The notes under the pieces were generated by a model. The model was given only the letters and a program-made list of their open reading frames with translations, was not told where the DNA came from and made no database searches. This document shows, one piece after another, positions 42,461 through 53,031 of a stretch of DNA of 64,000 nucleotides. Position numbers and translations under genes: made by a program. Position 1 is the stretch's first letter; every line of letters starts with the position of its first letter. This stretch comes from Caloranaerobacter ferrireducens (GTDB taxonomy: Bacteria > Bacillota > Clostridia > Tissierellales > Thermohalobacteraceae): the NCBI RefSeq assembly GCF_001730685.1, contig NZ_MDJR01000002.1, positions 1 to 64,000 on the forward strand, given 5' to 3'.

Positions 42461-43333
42461 ATGGCAGCGGCTAAGAAAAATAAGAAAAGAAGCCAATGGG
42501 CAGAAGTTTGGAGAAGGCTTAAGAAAAATAAAATGGCAATGGTAGGACTTGCTATTTTAACAATAATAGTTTTAATGGCTGTATTTGCTGATTTTATAGC
42601 TGATTATGATAATGTTGTTATAAAACAAAACTTAAAAGAAAGATTACAAGGACCTAGTGCAAAACACTGGTTAGGAACTGACGAATTTGGTAGAGATATT
42701 TTTGCAAGATTAATACATGGTGCTAGAGTTTCTTTAAAAGTAGGTATTATAGCGGTAGGTATATCTATAATTATCGGAGGTATATTAGGTTCAATAGCAG
42801 GTTATTACGGTGGATTAGTTGATAATATCATAATGAGAGCAATGGATATATTTTTAGCTATACCAAGTATATTATTAGCAATTGCTATAGTATCAGCTCT
42901 TGGTCCAAGCTTAATGAACTTAATGATTGCTGTTGGTATTTCATCTGTTCCTTCTTACGCAAGAATAGTTAGAGCTTCAGTATTATCAATTCGTGACCAA
43001 GAGTTTATAGAAGCTGCAAAGGCTATAGGTGCGAATGACTTAAGAATAATATTAAAGCACATTATTCCTAACGCATTAGCACCAGTTATAGTTCAAGGTA
43101 CATTAGGGGTTGCAGGTGCTATTCTTTCAACTGCAGGTCTAAGCTTTATCGGTTTAGGTATACAGCCGCCAGCACCAGAATGGGGAGCTATGTTAGCAGG
43201 TGGTAGAGCTTATTTAAGATACGCTTGGCACGTAACTACTTTCCCAGGTTTAGCTATAATGATTATAATATTAGCATTAAACTTCTTAGGTGACGGATTA
43301 AGAGATGCTTTAGACCCAAGGCTAAAACAGTAG
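42461..43333 (+). CDS. dppC: Peptide ABC transporter permease
   Basis: Length 290 residues, about six membrane segments. A basic cytosolic N-terminus ([20 protein letters not shown]) precedes TM1, then [20 protein letters not shown], a DppC/OppC signature. The EAA loop is [20 protein letters not shown] and the tail [16 protein letters not shown] 42461 follows AAGGAGGTTAAAGG. Partner of DppB in the channel. Confidence 0.93.
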   Translation: MAAAKKNKKRSQWAEVWRRLKKNKMAMVGLAILTIIVLMAVFADFIADYDNVVIKQNLKERLQGPSAKHWLGTDEFGRDIFARLIHGARVSLKVGIIAVGISIIIGGILGSIAGYYGGLVDNIIMRAMDIFLAIPSILLAIAIVSALGPSLMNLMIAVGISSVPSYARIVRASVLSIRDQEFIEAAKAIGANDLRIILKHIIPNALAPVIVQGTLGVAGAILSTAGLSFIGLGIQPPAPEWGAMLAGGRAYLRYAWHVTTFPGLAIMIIILALNFLGDGLRDALDPRLKQ

Positions 43334-43352
43334 TAAGAAGGGAGTGTTATGG

Positions 43353-44348
43353 ATGAAGGAAAATAGAGAACTATTGAATATAAAGAACTTAGTTATACAT
43401 TATATAACTGATGATGGAACAGTTAGAGCTGTTAACGGTATAGATATAAAGCTTAATAAAGGTGAAACATTAGGCTTAGTTGGTGAAACAGGAGCAGGTA
43501 AAACTACTACTGCTTTAGGTATAATGAGATTAGTTCCAAATCCTCCTGGAAAAATACTAGATGGTGTAATAGAGTTTGAGGGTCGTGATTTACTAAAAAT
43601 TTCAGAAGAAGAAATGAGAAATATCAGAGGTAACAAAATATCAATGATATTCCAAGACCCAATGACATCTTTAAACCCAGTAATGACAGTTGGAGAGCAG
43701 ATAGCTGAGGTTATTGAAATACATCAGAATGTTTCAAAACAAGAAGCAATGGAAAAAGCAGGAGAAATGCTTGAGCTAGTTGGAATACCGAAAGCTAGAC
43801 TTAATGATTATCCACATCAATTCTCAGGTGGTATGAAACAAAGGGTTATTATAGCTATCGCATTAGCTTGTAATCCACAATTACTAATAGCGGATGAGCC
43901 TACAACAGCTCTTGACGTTACTATTCAAGCTCAAGTATTAGATTTAATGAACAATTTGAAAAATGAATTCCATACAGCAATGATACTAATAACACATGAC
44001 CTTGGAGTTGTTGCAGAGGTTTGTGATAAAGTAGCTATTATGTATGCAGGGGAAATAGTTGAAACAGCTTCATTAGAGCAATTATTTGAAAATCCAAAAC
44101 ATCCTTATACACTTGGATTATTCGGTTCAATTCCAAAATTAGACGAAGAAGTAGATAGATTAAAACCAATAAAAGGATTAATGCCAGACCCAACAAATCT
44201 TCCATCAGGATGTAAATTCCATCCAAGATGTCCTTATGCAAAAGATATTTGTGCAAAGCAAGAACCAAAGGTTACAGAGATTGAAAATGGACACAAGGTT
44301 AAATGTTTGATATACGAGGGATTAGTAGATGTTGAGGAGGTGAAATAA
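43353..44348 (+). CDS. dppD: Peptide ABC transporter ATPase
   Basis: Length 331 residues. Walker [12 protein letters not shown]-loop [12 protein letters not shown], signature FSGGMKQRV, Walker [14 protein letters not shown], switch ITHDLGV, and the C-terminal oligopeptide-transporter domain with [15 protein letters not shown] (Cys motif that can bind an Fe-S cluster). I start at ATG 43353 (GAAGGGAG 5 nt upstream) rather than the GTG at 43344 inside that site. Its stop overlaps the start of dppF by one base. Confidence 0.93.
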   Translation: MKENRELLNIKNLVIHYITDDGTVRAVNGIDIKLNKGETLGLVGETGAGKTTTALGIMRLVPNPPGKILDGVIEFEGRDLLKISEEEMRNIRGNKISMIFQDPMTSLNPVMTVGEQIAEVIEIHQNVSKQEAMEKAGEMLELVGIPKARLNDYPHQFSGGMKQRVIIAIALACNPQLLIADEPTTALDVTIQAQVLDLMNNLKNEFHTAMILITHDLGVVAEVCDKVAIMYAGEIVETASLEQLFENPKHPYTLGLFGSIPKLDEEVDRLKPIKGLMPDPTNLPSGCKFHPRCPYAKDICAKQEPKVTEIENGHKVKCLIYEGLVDVEEVK

Positions 44349-45313
44349 TGGCAGATAGAATTTTAGAGGTTAAGAATCTTAAGAAATACTTTAAGACTCC
44401 TAAAGGATTATTACACGCTGTAGATGGCGTTAATTTCTATATAGAAAGAGGAAAGACTCTTGGAGTAGTTGGAGAGTCTGGTTGTGGTAAGTCTACAACA
44501 GGTAGATTAGTTTTAAGACTATTAGAAGCTACAGACGGTGAAATATTATTTGAAGGTCAAAATATAAGAAATTTCAATAAAAAACAGCTTAGAAAACTAA
44601 GAGAAGAGATGCAAATTATCTTCCAAGACCCATTTGCATCACTTAACCCAAGGATGACAGTAAGTGAAATAATAGCAGAACCGCTTATTATACACAAAAT
44701 TACTAAAAACAGAGCTGAATTAGATAAGAAAGTTTCAAAGTTAATGGAAACAGTTGGTCTTGCAGAAAGACTAGTTAATGCATATCCACACGAATTAGAT
44801 GGTGGTAGAAGACAAAGAATTGGTATAGCAAGAGCGTTAGCGTTAAATCCTAAATTCATAGTTTGTGACGAGCCAGTTTCAGCATTAGACGTTTCAATAC
44901 AAGCACAGGTTTTAAATCTAATGCAAGATTTACAAGATGAGCTTGGGCTTACTTATATGTTCATAACTCATGACTTATCAGTAGTTAAACATTTCTCTGA
45001 TGATATTGCAGTTATGTATTTAGGTAAGCTAGTTGAGAAGGCAGAATGTAAGGAATTATTTGATAGACCATATCACCCATATACTAAAGCTTTATTATCT
45101 GCTATACCAGTACCAAGTATTAAGAAGAAAAGAGAAAGAATCATTCTTAAAGGAGAAGTATCTTCACCAATCAATCCTCCACCAGGATGTAGATTTGCAA
45201 AGAGATGTCCTTATGCTAAGGACAAGTGTTTCAATGAAGAGCCTAAATTAGTAGATATAGGCAATGAACATTTTGTTGCATGTCATTATGTAAAAGAAAT
45301 AAATAATATCTAA
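44348..45313 (+). CDS. dppF: Peptide ABC transporter ATPase
   Basis: Length 321 residues; pairs with DppD. Walker A GESGCGKST, Q-loop IIFQDPFASLNP, Walker B FIVCDEPVSALDV, switch ITHDLSV and C-terminal GCRFAKRCPYAKDKC. The ABC signature reads ELDGGRRQRIG instead of the usual LSGGQQQR, so the conserved Ser is Asp; this variant is known to me from some DppF/OppF-like proteins and need not abolish function. ATG 44348 follows GAGGAGGTGAAATA. Last gene of the operon. Confidence 0.92.
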   Translation: MADRILEVKNLKKYFKTPKGLLHAVDGVNFYIERGKTLGVVGESGCGKSTTGRLVLRLLEATDGEILFEGQNIRNFNKKQLRKLREEMQIIFQDPFASLNPRMTVSEIIAEPLIIHKITKNRAELDKKVSKLMETVGLAERLVNAYPHELDGGRRQRIGIARALALNPKFIVCDEPVSALDVSIQAQVLNLMQDLQDELGLTYMFITHDLSVVKHFSDDIAVMYLGKLVEKAECKELFDRPYHPYTKALLSAIPVPSIKKKRERIILKGEVSSPINPPPGCRFAKRCPYAKDKCFNEEPKLVDIGNEHFVACHYVKEINNI

Positions 45314-45317
45314 AAAC

Positions 45318-45350
45318 ATAAAGCGGCAAATGCCGCTTTATGTTTTTAGT
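45318..45350. terminator. Bidirectional terminator, dpp / helicase
   Basis: Stem AAAGCGGCA AA TGCCGCTTT with flanking ATAAAAACATAA and ATGTTTTTAG; serves the convergent dppF and helicase genes. Confidence 0.9.
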
Positions 45351-47422
45351 AAGTTCCTTTCTACACAAATTCTTGTAGATAACTGTTTTGTTCCTGCTTT
45401 TTCAAAATCTATTATAATATTTTCATCATCTATAAATTTTATAATTCCTTTACCAAATTTTTTATGTTCTACAGTAGCACCAACTTTATAATCATGTCTT
45501 AATGGTCTCCCTATAACTTCTATTTCCTGAACAAACCTTGAGGGAAGTACTCTTTCTCCATTTTTGAAGTTTATAGTTATCAAATTAAGATCTCTTTTGG
45601 CTCTAGTGATTCCTACATAAAATAGTCTGCGTTCTTCTTCGAAAGGCTTAATAACATTCGATTCTAATGCTTCAATACTGCTAGACGAAGGGAATTCACC
45701 ATCTATTAGATCTATAATATATACGTTTTCAAACTCTAATCCTTTAGCTGAATGTATAGTTGAAAGGGTTACTGCATTGTTTCTATTAAATTTTGCATGC
45801 TCTAACATTTCAGCTAGGCTATCTAGTCTTGCTAAAAATTCGCTAATAGAATTAGTTTCTTTTGCAATTATTTTTAATATTGATATTATAGCGTTTGAAT
45901 ATTCGAATGAATTACCATATTTTCTTGAATTACTTATAAGAAATTCTCTATATTCCAGTTCATTTTCTATAAAAGATATTGCATCATAAGCCTTTAGTTT
46001 CGATAAGTATTTGAAGTCAGATTTCAATCTGACGTAATTTCTTTTTTGAAAGTTTTTTAATTCTGGCAGATTTATTAAACTTTCAAAAATGTTTTCATTT
46101 GGCTTTGTTGATTTTATATATTCAACACTTTTCTTAGTAATATAACCATTCATTTTATAGTAGATTTTTTGGAAAGAGTTTATATCAGTATTGTCTAAAG
46201 AAAGCTTCAAGAAAGAGATTATGTCCTGACAAACCCAATGTTTAAACACATATAATTTCTTTGTATCCTTTATATAGAACGAAATATTATTTCTTTCGAG
46301 TTTGTCTATTAAGCCTACCGAAGATATATTGTTTCTAAAAAGTATAGCAGTAGTAGATAAATCCTCGATTTTTTTTAATTGCCTGATGATATATTCTATT
46401 TGGTCAAACTCATCATTTAATTTAATAATTTTTATTGGTTCGTTTTCTTCATTTCTTGTATATAAGTTTTTTTCAAATCTAATTTTATTTAATTGTATAA
46501 ACTTATTACTAATATCTACGATAGTTTTAGTTGAACGAAAGTTTTCTTCCATAAAGAACATTTTAGCATCAGGATAATCTATATTTTTAAAATTTAATAG
46601 TTCATGAGGTGTAGCCCCTCTAAATCCATAAATAGACTGGTCATCATCAGCCACTACAAATAAATTATTTCTAGGATATGCAAGTAGTTTGATTAATCTG
46701 TTTTGAATTTTTGATGTATCTTGTCCTTCATCTACTTGTATATAAGGATATCTTTTTCTGCATTGTGCTAAAATAACTGGGTTATTTTCTAATATATTTA
46801 GAGAAAGGGTAAGCATGTCGTCAAAATCGATAAAGCCTGCCCTTTTTTTATAGTTTTCATACTCTATAAATATATTGTATAGATTTTTTATACCAAAATT
46901 ATTGAAACTGTTAATGTCTTCTGGTTTAATCATCATATTTTTTATATAGCTTATAGTGTTTATCAAATCTTCTAGTTTTTCTTCATTAATTTGTATTTTA
47001 TTAATTTTATAGTAGATTTCTTTCAATAATAAACTTTTATTTATTTTAGAATCATTACCTTCTAAAAGTTCATATTTTATCCCTTTTATTTTTGAAAAAT
47101 ATCTTATAACTGAATAAGAGAAGCTGTGTATAGTAGAAAAATTAGGCTTTATATTTGATATGTTGCCAAAAGTTGATATAAATCTGTTTTTCATATCTAA
47201 AGCAGCAGCTTTACTGAATGTAATTGTTAGAATATTGTTTGGATTAACTCTATGATTTAATATTAAGTTAGCAGTTCTGCATATAAGGACTGTGGTTTTA
47301 CCTGCACCGGGAACAGCTAGAACGATTGCTGGTCCTTCTTTATGTAAAACAGCTTCCTTTTGCTGCTTAGTAAGACATATTCCAAATTTTTTATCAAGAA
47401 GCTGAAAAAATCTATTTTGCAA
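45338..47422 (-). CDS. UvrD/PcrA-family superfamily 1 DNA helicase
   Basis: 3'-5' ATP-dependent DNA helicase, 694 residues. Motif I LAVPGAGKTTV, Ia TITFSKAAA, motif II VDEGQDTSKIQ, motif III ADDDQSIYGFRGA, motif IV NFRSTKTIVDI, motif V STIHSAKGLEFENVYII, motif VI RRLFYVGITRAKRDL. Motif II has Gly where most UvrD proteins have Ala or Ser (DEAQD). The C-terminal 50 residues (VEHKKFGKGIIKFID) resemble the PcrA RNA-polymerase-binding Tudor-like tail. Start ATG 47422 follows AGGAGGAACTTCTGTTGCAA-type context (GGAGG 14 nt upstream on the minus strand is distant), so the start is a little uncertain. Confidence 0.88.
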   Translation of the reverse strand: MQNRFFQLLDKKFGICLTKQQKEAVLHKEGPAIVLAVPGAGKTTVLICRTANLILNHRVNPNNILTITFSKAAALDMKNRFISTFGNISNIKPNFSTIHSFSYSVIRYFSKIKGIKYELLEGNDSKINKSLLLKEIYYKINKIQINEEKLEDLINTISYIKNMMIKPEDINSFNNFGIKNLYNIFIEYENYKKRAGFIDFDDMLTLSLNILENNPVILAQCRKRYPYIQVDEGQDTSKIQNRLIKLLAYPRNNLFVVADDDQSIYGFRGATPHELLNFKNIDYPDAKMFFMEENFRSTKTIVDISNKFIQLNKIRFEKNLYTRNEENEPIKIIKLNDEFDQIEYIIRQLKKIEDLSTTAILFRNNISSVGLIDKLERNNISFYIKDTKKLYVFKHWVCQDIISFLKLSLDNTDINSFQKIYYKMNGYITKKSVEYIKSTKPNENIFESLINLPELKNFQKRNYVRLKSDFKYLSKLKAYDAISFIENELEYREFLISNSRKYGNSFEYSNAIISILKIIAKETNSISEFLARLDSLAEMLEHAKFNRNNAVTLSTIHSAKGLEFENVYIIDLIDGEFPSSSSIEALESNVIKPFEEERRLFYVGITRAKRDLNLITINFKNGERVLPSRFVQEIEVIGRPLRHDYKVGATVEHKKFGKGIIKFIDDENIIIDFEKAGTKQLSTRICVERNLLKT

Positions 47423-47583
47423 CAGAAGTTCCTCCTTAAATAAGATTACCTTTCATATTTTAACATATTTTATAATTTAGGTACTAGGTGCTTGGTACTT
47501 AGTACTAGAATTAGAGGATAGGGGACAGGGGACAGAGAGAAAATTTAAAATTGAAAATGTAAAATTAGAAATAGGAAACAATA

Positions 47584-47612
47584 AATAAAGCCCTGGATAA
47601 CCAGGGCTTTAC
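47584..47612 (-). terminator. Terminator of nupC
   Basis: Stem AAAGCCCTGG ATAA CCAGGGCTTT; on the minus strand followed by ATTTATTG. The 47480-47580 stretch contains the low-complexity GGTACTTAGTACTAG and GGGGACAGGGGACAG runs, which recur near 49046-49066 in part. Confidence 0.8.
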
Positions 47613-47620
47613 ATACTATA

Positions 47621-48841
47621 TTAGATTAATATACCTGCAATTGTAGCTGTCATGAATGCAGCAAGTGAACCACCTATTAAAGCTTTAATACCTAACTTAG
47701 CTATATCAGAACGTCTTTCAGGTGCTAATCCACCGATACCACCAATTTGAATTCCGATTGAACTGAAGTTAGCAAAACCACAAAGAGCGTAAGTTAAAAT
47801 GATAATTGTTCTTTGGCTTAATACACCATCTTTAATTAAAGTTGATAGATTTGCGTAAGCAAAGAACTCGTTTATAACGATTTTTTGGCCTAATAGATTA
47901 CCTGCTTGAATTACATCGCTCATAGGTACACCCATGATGAATGCTAATGGAGCAAATAATCTACCTAGTATCCATTCTAAGCTTAAGAAATCAAGACCTA
48001 TTATACCACCAAACCAGCTTAATAATGAGTTTAATAAAGCAACCATAGCTATAAAAGCAAGTAACATAGCTCCAACATTTAAAGCTAATGATAAACCTTC
48101 GCTAGCACCTCTTGCAGCAGCGTCTATAACATTTGCATCTAATTCTTCTAATTTAACATCAACTTTTCCTTTAGTTACTGGCGTTTCTGTTTCTGGAATC
48201 ATTATTTTAGCGATAACAAGACTGGCAGGTGCAGACATTATACTAGCAGCTATTAAGTGACCTGCATCAACACCCATTGAAACGTATCCAGCCATAACTC
48301 CACCTGCAACAGTAGCCATACCACCTGTCATAACTGTTAATAACTCTGACTTAGTCATTGATTTGATATATGGCTTGATTACAAGAGGAGCTTCTGTTTG
48401 TCCAACAAATATATTTGCTGCTGCTGATAAAGATTCAGCACCACTTGTACCCATTAATTTAAGCATTACTTTAGCTAAGAATGATACCACAACTTGCATT
48501 ACGCCTAAGTGATATAAAATAGTCATAAGTGATGAGAAGAATATTATTGTAGGTAATATTTGTAAAGCAAATATGAATCCAAAGCTTTCTACATTTAGTA
48601 AATTACCGAATAGGAAAGCAGTTCCTTCTTTTGTGAAATCAAGTAATTTTGTTACTAAATCACTTAAGAATGTAAAAGCAACTTGACCAGGCGTCCACTT
48701 TAGAACTAAAAGTGCAAAGATAAGTTGCATAGAAGTACCTATTACTACAAGTCTCCAATTGATCTTTTTCTTGTTCTCAGATAATAAGTAAGCAATAAAT
48801 ATCATTACGAAAACACCTAAAAAACTTATTAATTTTTCCAT
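47621..48841 (-). CDS. nupC: Concentrative nucleoside transporter, NupC-like
   Basis: Cation-coupled nucleoside uptake, 406 residues with about 10 membrane segments. Family signatures: SENKKKINWRLVVIGTSMQL at the N-terminus, FGFIFALQILPTIIFFSSLM, GQTEAPLVIKPYI (substrate site), GGMATVAGGVMAGYV, and a C-terminal YALCGFANFSSIGIQIGGIG. I start at ATG 48841, as AGAAAGGAGATACAA precedes it; an open frame extends 21 codons upstream with no ribosome site. Stand-alone gene. Confidence 0.93.
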   Translation of the reverse strand: MEKLISFLGVFVMIFIAYLLSENKKKINWRLVVIGTSMQLIFALLVLKWTPGQVAFTFLSDLVTKLLDFTKEGTAFLFGNLLNVESFGFIFALQILPTIIFFSSLMTILYHLGVMQVVVSFLAKVMLKLMGTSGAESLSAAANIFVGQTEAPLVIKPYIKSMTKSELLTVMTGGMATVAGGVMAGYVSMGVDAGHLIAASIMSAPASLVIAKIMIPETETPVTKGKVDVKLEELDANVIDAAARGASEGLSLALNVGAMLLAFIAMVALLNSLLSWFGGIIGLDFLSLEWILGRLFAPLAFIMGVPMSDVIQAGNLLGQKIVINEFFAYANLSTLIKDGVLSQRTIIILTYALCGFANFSSIGIQIGGIGGLAPERRSDIAKLGIKALIGGSLAAFMTATIAGILI

Positions 48842-49188
48842 TTGTATCTCCTTTCTAATTTTTTTATCTTTTGATTTTCCAGAAAACAAGAAACGCTTTC
48901 CCATTATAGCATAACCCTAATAGGTTTGCAAAGAAAAAATTTTAAAATATATAAAAATTTTTAATTAAAATTAAAGACTAAAAATAGCGACAAACATTAT
49001 TATAGCAAACGTTTTTACTAAAGGGAATAAGTAATTTATGGAAATAGGGATTAGGTACTGAGTACTTGGTACTAGATGTGGAAGAATGTAAAATTGAAAA
49101 TGTAAAATTATCTGGCTATTCATTTTTTGTTTTTTGAATATCGAACAACGAATGACGAACATCGAATAGTTAAATAGTGAAAAAACTA
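48842..49188. other. Intergenic stretch with low-complexity runs
   Basis: About 350 bp upstream of nupC. Contains GGTACTGAGTACTTGGTACT and ATCGAACAACGAATGACGAA type runs, like the one downstream of nupC. No gene is supported. Confidence 0.45.
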
Positions 49189-49217
49189 TTGACAACGCAT
49201 ATAATAATATGTATAAT
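49189..49217 (+). promoter_or_regulatory. Consensus promoter of tRNA-Leu
   Basis: TTGACA (49189-49194), exact 17-bp spacer, TATAAT (49212-49217): both hexamers are perfect sigma-A consensus. The tRNA begins about 25 nt after the predicted start. Confidence 0.92.
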
Positions 49218-49248
49218 TATTTTTGTCGGCAAAACGCTTATGGATTAC

Positions 49249-49332
49249 GCGGGTGTGGCGGAATTGGCAGACGCGCTAGACTTAGGATCTAGTGCCTTCG
49301 GCGTGGGGGTTCGAGTCCCTCCACCCGCACCA
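49249..49332 (+). tRNA. tRNA-Leu (anticodon TAG)
   Basis: 84 nt including encoded CCA. Acceptor GCGGGTG / CACCCGC, anticodon stem CTAGA/TCTAG with loop CTTAGGA (anticodon TAG at 49283-49285), long class II variable arm (TGCCTTCGGCG) and T arm GGTTCGAGT. A terminator (AAGCCAATGG / CCATTGGTTTTTTT) follows at 49348-49377. Confidence 0.95.
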
Positions 49333-49347
49333 CTGACATAAAGTAAA

Positions 49348-49377
49348 AAGCCAATGGGTGAACCATTGGTTTTTTTC
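49348..49377 (+). terminator. Terminator of tRNA-Leu
   Basis: Stem GCCAATGG GTGAA CCATTGGT followed by T6. Confidence 0.9.
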
Positions 49378-49501
49378 GTATTTTCAAAAAAGTATTTTAT
49401 ACAAAATAAGACAATAATAGACATTGAAAAAATTTTTATGATATAATATAGTGGTTCAAGACTGCAATTAAATAAGTTTATTGTTTTTTGTACAGTAAAT
49501 A

Positions 49502-49624
49502 GAACAAAATCTTCGATTTAAGCAAATATTGTAAGGAAGATTCTGTTGAAATCCATTACGGAAATTATATTTAAAATTATCTACAATATTAATAAGGAGT
49601 ATAATTTCCTATGGATTATAAAAA
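49502..49624 (-). repeat. Dispersed repeat, copy R5 (short form, inverted)
   Basis: About 123 bp in the opposite orientation to R1-R4: begins GAACAAAATCTTCGATTTAA and ends with TTTCCTATGGATTATAAAA. Both hairpins are preserved. It lies between tRNA-Leu and tig, about 90 bp before the tig start, so it may be part of the tig 5' leader. Confidence 0.9.
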
Positions 49625-49716
49625 TGGCATCAAAAGGCGATAATTACTAATTGAAGACAGAAAATGAAAACTACATAAAAATATTAAACAACTAAAAGAA
49701 ACGAGGAGGAGCGAAA

Positions 49717-51003
49717 ATGAATTCAGAAATCATTAAAAAAGAAAATTATAATGTAACTTTGAAAATTGAAGTTGATGAAAAGAAATTTGAAGAGGGAGTT
49801 CAAAAAGCATATTTAAAGAACAGACATAAGTTCAATATACCAGGATTTAGAAAAGGTAAAGCTCCAAGAAGAATTATAGAAGCGAGATACGGAGAAGGAA
49901 TATTTTATGAAGACGCTATAAACATTGTTTTTCCTGAAGCATATAATGAAGCAATAAAAGAGCACAACTTAGAGCCAGTAGACAGACCAGTAATCGACGT
50001 AGAGCAAATTGAAAAAGGTAAGCCTGTAGTATTTACAGCAGAAGTTATAGTTAAGCCAGAAGTTAAGTTAGGTGACTATAAAGGTATAGAAATCGAAAAG
50101 ATAGAGTATAATGTTACAGAAAAAGATGTTGAAGATGAATTAAAATCAATGCAAGAAAGAAATGCTAGATTAGTAGAAGTAACAGATAGACCAGCAAAAG
50201 AAGGAGATATATTAACAATTGATTATGAAGGATATGTAGATGGAGAGAAATTTGAAGGTGGTACAGCATATAATCAGATATTAGAAATTGGTTCAGGCAG
50301 ATTTATACCTGGTTTCGAAGAGCAATTAATTGGCAAGAATAAAGATGAAGAATTCGAAATAAATGTTAAATTCCCAGAAGAATATCATGCAGAAAACCTT
50401 GCTGGTAAAGACGCTACATTCAAAATAAAAATACATGAGATTAAAGAAAAAGATTTACCTGAATTAGATGATGAATTTGCAAAAGATGTTAGTGAATTTG
50501 ATACTTTAGATGAATTAAAGGAAGATATTAAGAAAAGATTAGAAAAGCAAGCTAAAGATAGAGAAAAAGCTGAAAAAGAAAATAAGGTAATAGAAAAAGT
50601 TGTAGAAGCAGCAGAAGTAGATATACCAGAAGTAATGATTGAAAATGAAGTAGATTATCAAGTAAGAAATTTTGAGTTTACTTTAAGATATCAAGGATTA
50701 GACTTAAATAAATACTTAGAATTAACAAATACTAAGATAGAAGATTTAAAGGAAAAATTTAGACCAGAAGCTGAAAAGACAGTAAAAACAGAATTAGTTT
50801 TAGAAGCAATAGCTAAGAAAGAAAACATAAAAGAGACTGAAGAAGATTTAGATGAAGAATTAAAGAAAATTGCTGCACAATACGGACAAGATTTTGAGAA
50901 ATTTAAGAAAAACATAAGAGAAGAAGAGTTAGAATACATTAAAGAGGGTATAATTAAAAGGAAAACAGCTGAGTTTTTAGTAGAAAATGCTAAATTCCAG
51001 TAA
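49717..51003 (+). CDS. tig: Trigger factor, ribosome-bound chaperone
   Basis: Length 428 residues; helps nascent proteins fold and has peptidyl-prolyl isomerase activity. Ribosome-binding signature FNIPGFRKGKAPR (about 38-50) is intact. The PPIase domain is centred on GDILTIDYEGYVDGEKFEGG and IGSGRFIPGFEEQL; the C-terminal helical domain carries PEVMIENEVD. ATG 49717 follows CGAGGAGGAGCGAAA. Followed by clpP and clpX, the standard Firmicutes order. Confidence 0.96.
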   Translation: MNSEIIKKENYNVTLKIEVDEKKFEEGVQKAYLKNRHKFNIPGFRKGKAPRRIIEARYGEGIFYEDAINIVFPEAYNEAIKEHNLEPVDRPVIDVEQIEKGKPVVFTAEVIVKPEVKLGDYKGIEIEKIEYNVTEKDVEDELKSMQERNARLVEVTDRPAKEGDILTIDYEGYVDGEKFEGGTAYNQILEIGSGRFIPGFEEQLIGKNKDEEFEINVKFPEEYHAENLAGKDATFKIKIHEIKEKDLPELDDEFAKDVSEFDTLDELKEDIKKRLEKQAKDREKAEKENKVIEKVVEAAEVDIPEVMIENEVDYQVRNFEFTLRYQGLDLNKYLELTNTKIEDLKEKFRPEAEKTVKTELVLEAIAKKENIKETEEDLDEELKKIAAQYGQDFEKFKKNIREEELEYIKEGIIKRKTAEFLVENAKFQ

Positions 51004-51027
51004 ACTTTTGACCAGGAGGGATAATCT

Positions 51028-51612
51028 ATGGCATTAGTGCCAGTTGTTGTTGAGCAGACTAATAGAGGTGAAAGATCATACGATATTTATTCCAGACTAT
51101 TAAAAGAAAGAATTATTTTCATAACTGATGAAATCAATGATACAACTGCGAGCTTAGTAGTAGCTCAGTTGTTATTCTTAGAAGCAGAGGACCCTGATAA
51201 AGATATTCAACTTTATATAAATAGTCCAGGAGGTTCTATAACTGCAGGTTTTGCAATTTATGATACAATGCAGTATATTAAGCCTGATGTTTCAACAATA
51301 TGTATAGGAATGGCAGCTAGCATGGGAGCATTCTTACTTGCAGCTGGAGCTAAAGGTAAGAGATTTGCGCTTCCTAATGCTGAAGTTATGATACATCAGC
51401 CTTTAGGAGGAACTAGAGGTCAGGCTGAAGATATCAGAATACATGCTGAGAGAATAATTAAAATGAGAGAGAAGATAAATAAAATTTTAAGCGAAAGAAC
51501 AGGTCAATCATATGAAAGAATTTCAAGAGATACAGATAGAGATTTCTTTATGTCAGCATATGAAGCAAAGGAATACGGATTGATAGATGATGTAATAACT
51601 TTTAGGAAATAA
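51028..51612 (+). CDS. clpP: ATP-dependent Clp protease proteolytic subunit
   Basis: Length 194 residues. Serine protease with catalytic Ser in [14 protein letters not shown] (about 98), His in MIHQPLGG (about 123) and Asp in [11 protein letters not shown] (about 172). Starts [20 protein letters not shown] as in Firmicutes ClpP. ATG 51028 follows CCAGGAGGGATAATCT, 24 bp after the tig stop. Works with ClpX encoded just downstream. Confidence 0.97.
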   Translation: MALVPVVVEQTNRGERSYDIYSRLLKERIIFITDEINDTTASLVVAQLLFLEAEDPDKDIQLYINSPGGSITAGFAIYDTMQYIKPDVSTICIGMAASMGAFLLAAGAKGKRFALPNAEVMIHQPLGGTRGQAEDIRIHAERIIKMREKINKILSERTGQSYERISRDTDRDFFMSAYEAKEYGLIDDVITFRK

Positions 51613-51631
51613 CATTAAGAGAGGTGTCATA

Positions 51632-52909
51632 ATGTCAAGATTTGAACAAAAACAGCTTAAATGTTCTTTTTGCGGAAAAACTCAAGATCAAGTTAGAAGA
51701 CTAATAGCAGGACCTAATGTGTATATTTGTGACGAGTGTATTGAGTTATGCCAAGAAATAATTGATGAAGAATTTGAAGAAATAATGGAGTTTGATTTAA
51801 ATGAACTTCCTAAGCCAAAAGAAATAAAAGAAATATTAGACCAGTATGTAATAAAGCAGGACAGAGCAAAAAGAGCATTGGCTGTTGCAGTGTATAATCA
51901 TTACAAACGCATAAATAGAAAGACTACTGACCAAGACGTTGAATTACAAAAGAGTAATATTGTACTAATTGGTCCTACAGGTTCTGGTAAGACACTGCTT
52001 GCTCAGACTCTTGCTAAAATCTTAAACGTTCCTTTTGCTATAGCTGACGCTACTTCTTTAACTGAAGCAGGATATGTCGGAGAAGATGTTGAAAATATTT
52101 TGCTTAAATTAATACAAGCGGCAGACTACGATATCGAAAGAGCAGAAAAAGGTATTATCTATATAGATGAGATTGATAAGATAGCAAGAAAATCTGATAA
52201 TCCGTCAATTACTAGAGATGTTAGTGGTGAAGGTGTTCAGCAAGCACTTCTTAAAATTTTAGAAGGGACAATTGCTAGTGTTCCACCTCAAGGAGGAAGA
52301 AAACACCCTCATCAAGAGTTTATTCAAATAGATACTACTAACATCCTATTCATAGTTGGTGGAGCATTTGACGGTATAGAAAAGATAATTCAAAAAAGAA
52401 TAGGTAAGAAGTCTATGGGCTTCGGAGCTGAAATACAAAGTAAGGAAGTAAAAGATGTAGGAGAGCTGTTAAAACAAATTGAGCCAGGAGATTTATTGAA
52501 ATATGGACTTATTCCAGAGTTTGTAGGAAGAATACCAGTTATAGTTACATTAGAACAGCTTGATAAAGAAGCCTTGAAAGATATTCTTACTAAGCCTAAA
52601 AATGCTATCGTTAAGCAGTATAAAGAGCTGTTCAAAATGGATGATGTTGAGCTTGAATTTGATGAAGAAGCATTAGAAGTAGTGGCTCAAAAAGCTATTG
52701 AAAGAAAAACTGGTGCTAGAGGTTTAAGAGGTATTCTAGAAGAAATCATGCTAGATATTATGTATGATATACCTTCTAGAAATGATATTAAAAAATGCAT
52801 TATCACTAAGGATACTATTTTAAATAAATCTAAACCTACTTTTGTTTTAGCAGAAAAGAAAAAGAGAAGGACTAGAAAAAAGCAAGATAATAAAGAATCT
52901 GTATCATAA
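51632..52909 (+). CDS. clpX: Clp protease ATP-binding subunit ClpX
   Basis: Length 425 residues; AAA+ unfoldase feeding ClpP. N-terminal zinc-binding domain [21 protein letters not shown] (four Cys), Walker [14 protein letters not shown], Walker [11 protein letters not shown], pore loop GYVGEDVE, ClpP-binding loop IGFG-type motif (KSMGFGA) and sensor RTGARGLR-like segment ([10 protein letters not shown]). ATG 51632 follows GAGAGGTGTCATA. A terminator follows its stop. Confidence 0.97.
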   Translation: MSRFEQKQLKCSFCGKTQDQVRRLIAGPNVYICDECIELCQEIIDEEFEEIMEFDLNELPKPKEIKEILDQYVIKQDRAKRALAVAVYNHYKRINRKTTDQDVELQKSNIVLIGPTGSGKTLLAQTLAKILNVPFAIADATSLTEAGYVGEDVENILLKLIQAADYDIERAEKGIIYIDEIDKIARKSDNPSITRDVSGEGVQQALLKILEGTIASVPPQGGRKHPHQEFIQIDTTNILFIVGGAFDGIEKIIQKRIGKKSMGFGAEIQSKEVKDVGELLKQIEPGDLLKYGLIPEFVGRIPVIVTLEQLDKEALKDILTKPKNAIVKQYKELFKMDDVELEFDEEALEVVAQKAIERKTGARGLRGILEEIMLDIMYDIPSRNDIKKCIITKDTILNKSKPTFVLAEKKKRRTRKKQDNKESVS

Positions 52910-52910
52910 A

Positions 52911-52938
52911 ATGTCCGCTTATGCGGACATTTTTCATG
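52911..52938 (+). terminator. Terminator after clpX
   Basis: Stem AATGTCCGC TTAT GCGGACATT followed by TTTC. Confidence 0.88.
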
Positions 52939-53031
52939 TTTTAAACCCTTCCCAAATGATAAAACTTATTTTTAATTGAAAGTTGCATTATTTTTGATAA
53001 AATATTATTGTATACCATTGGGGGGATTAAT

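Noticed and set aside
47480-49070. Insertion sequences flanking nupC
   Set aside because: The shared GGTACTTAGTACTAG-like and GGGGACAGG runs are short low-complexity sequence without transposase or clear ends.
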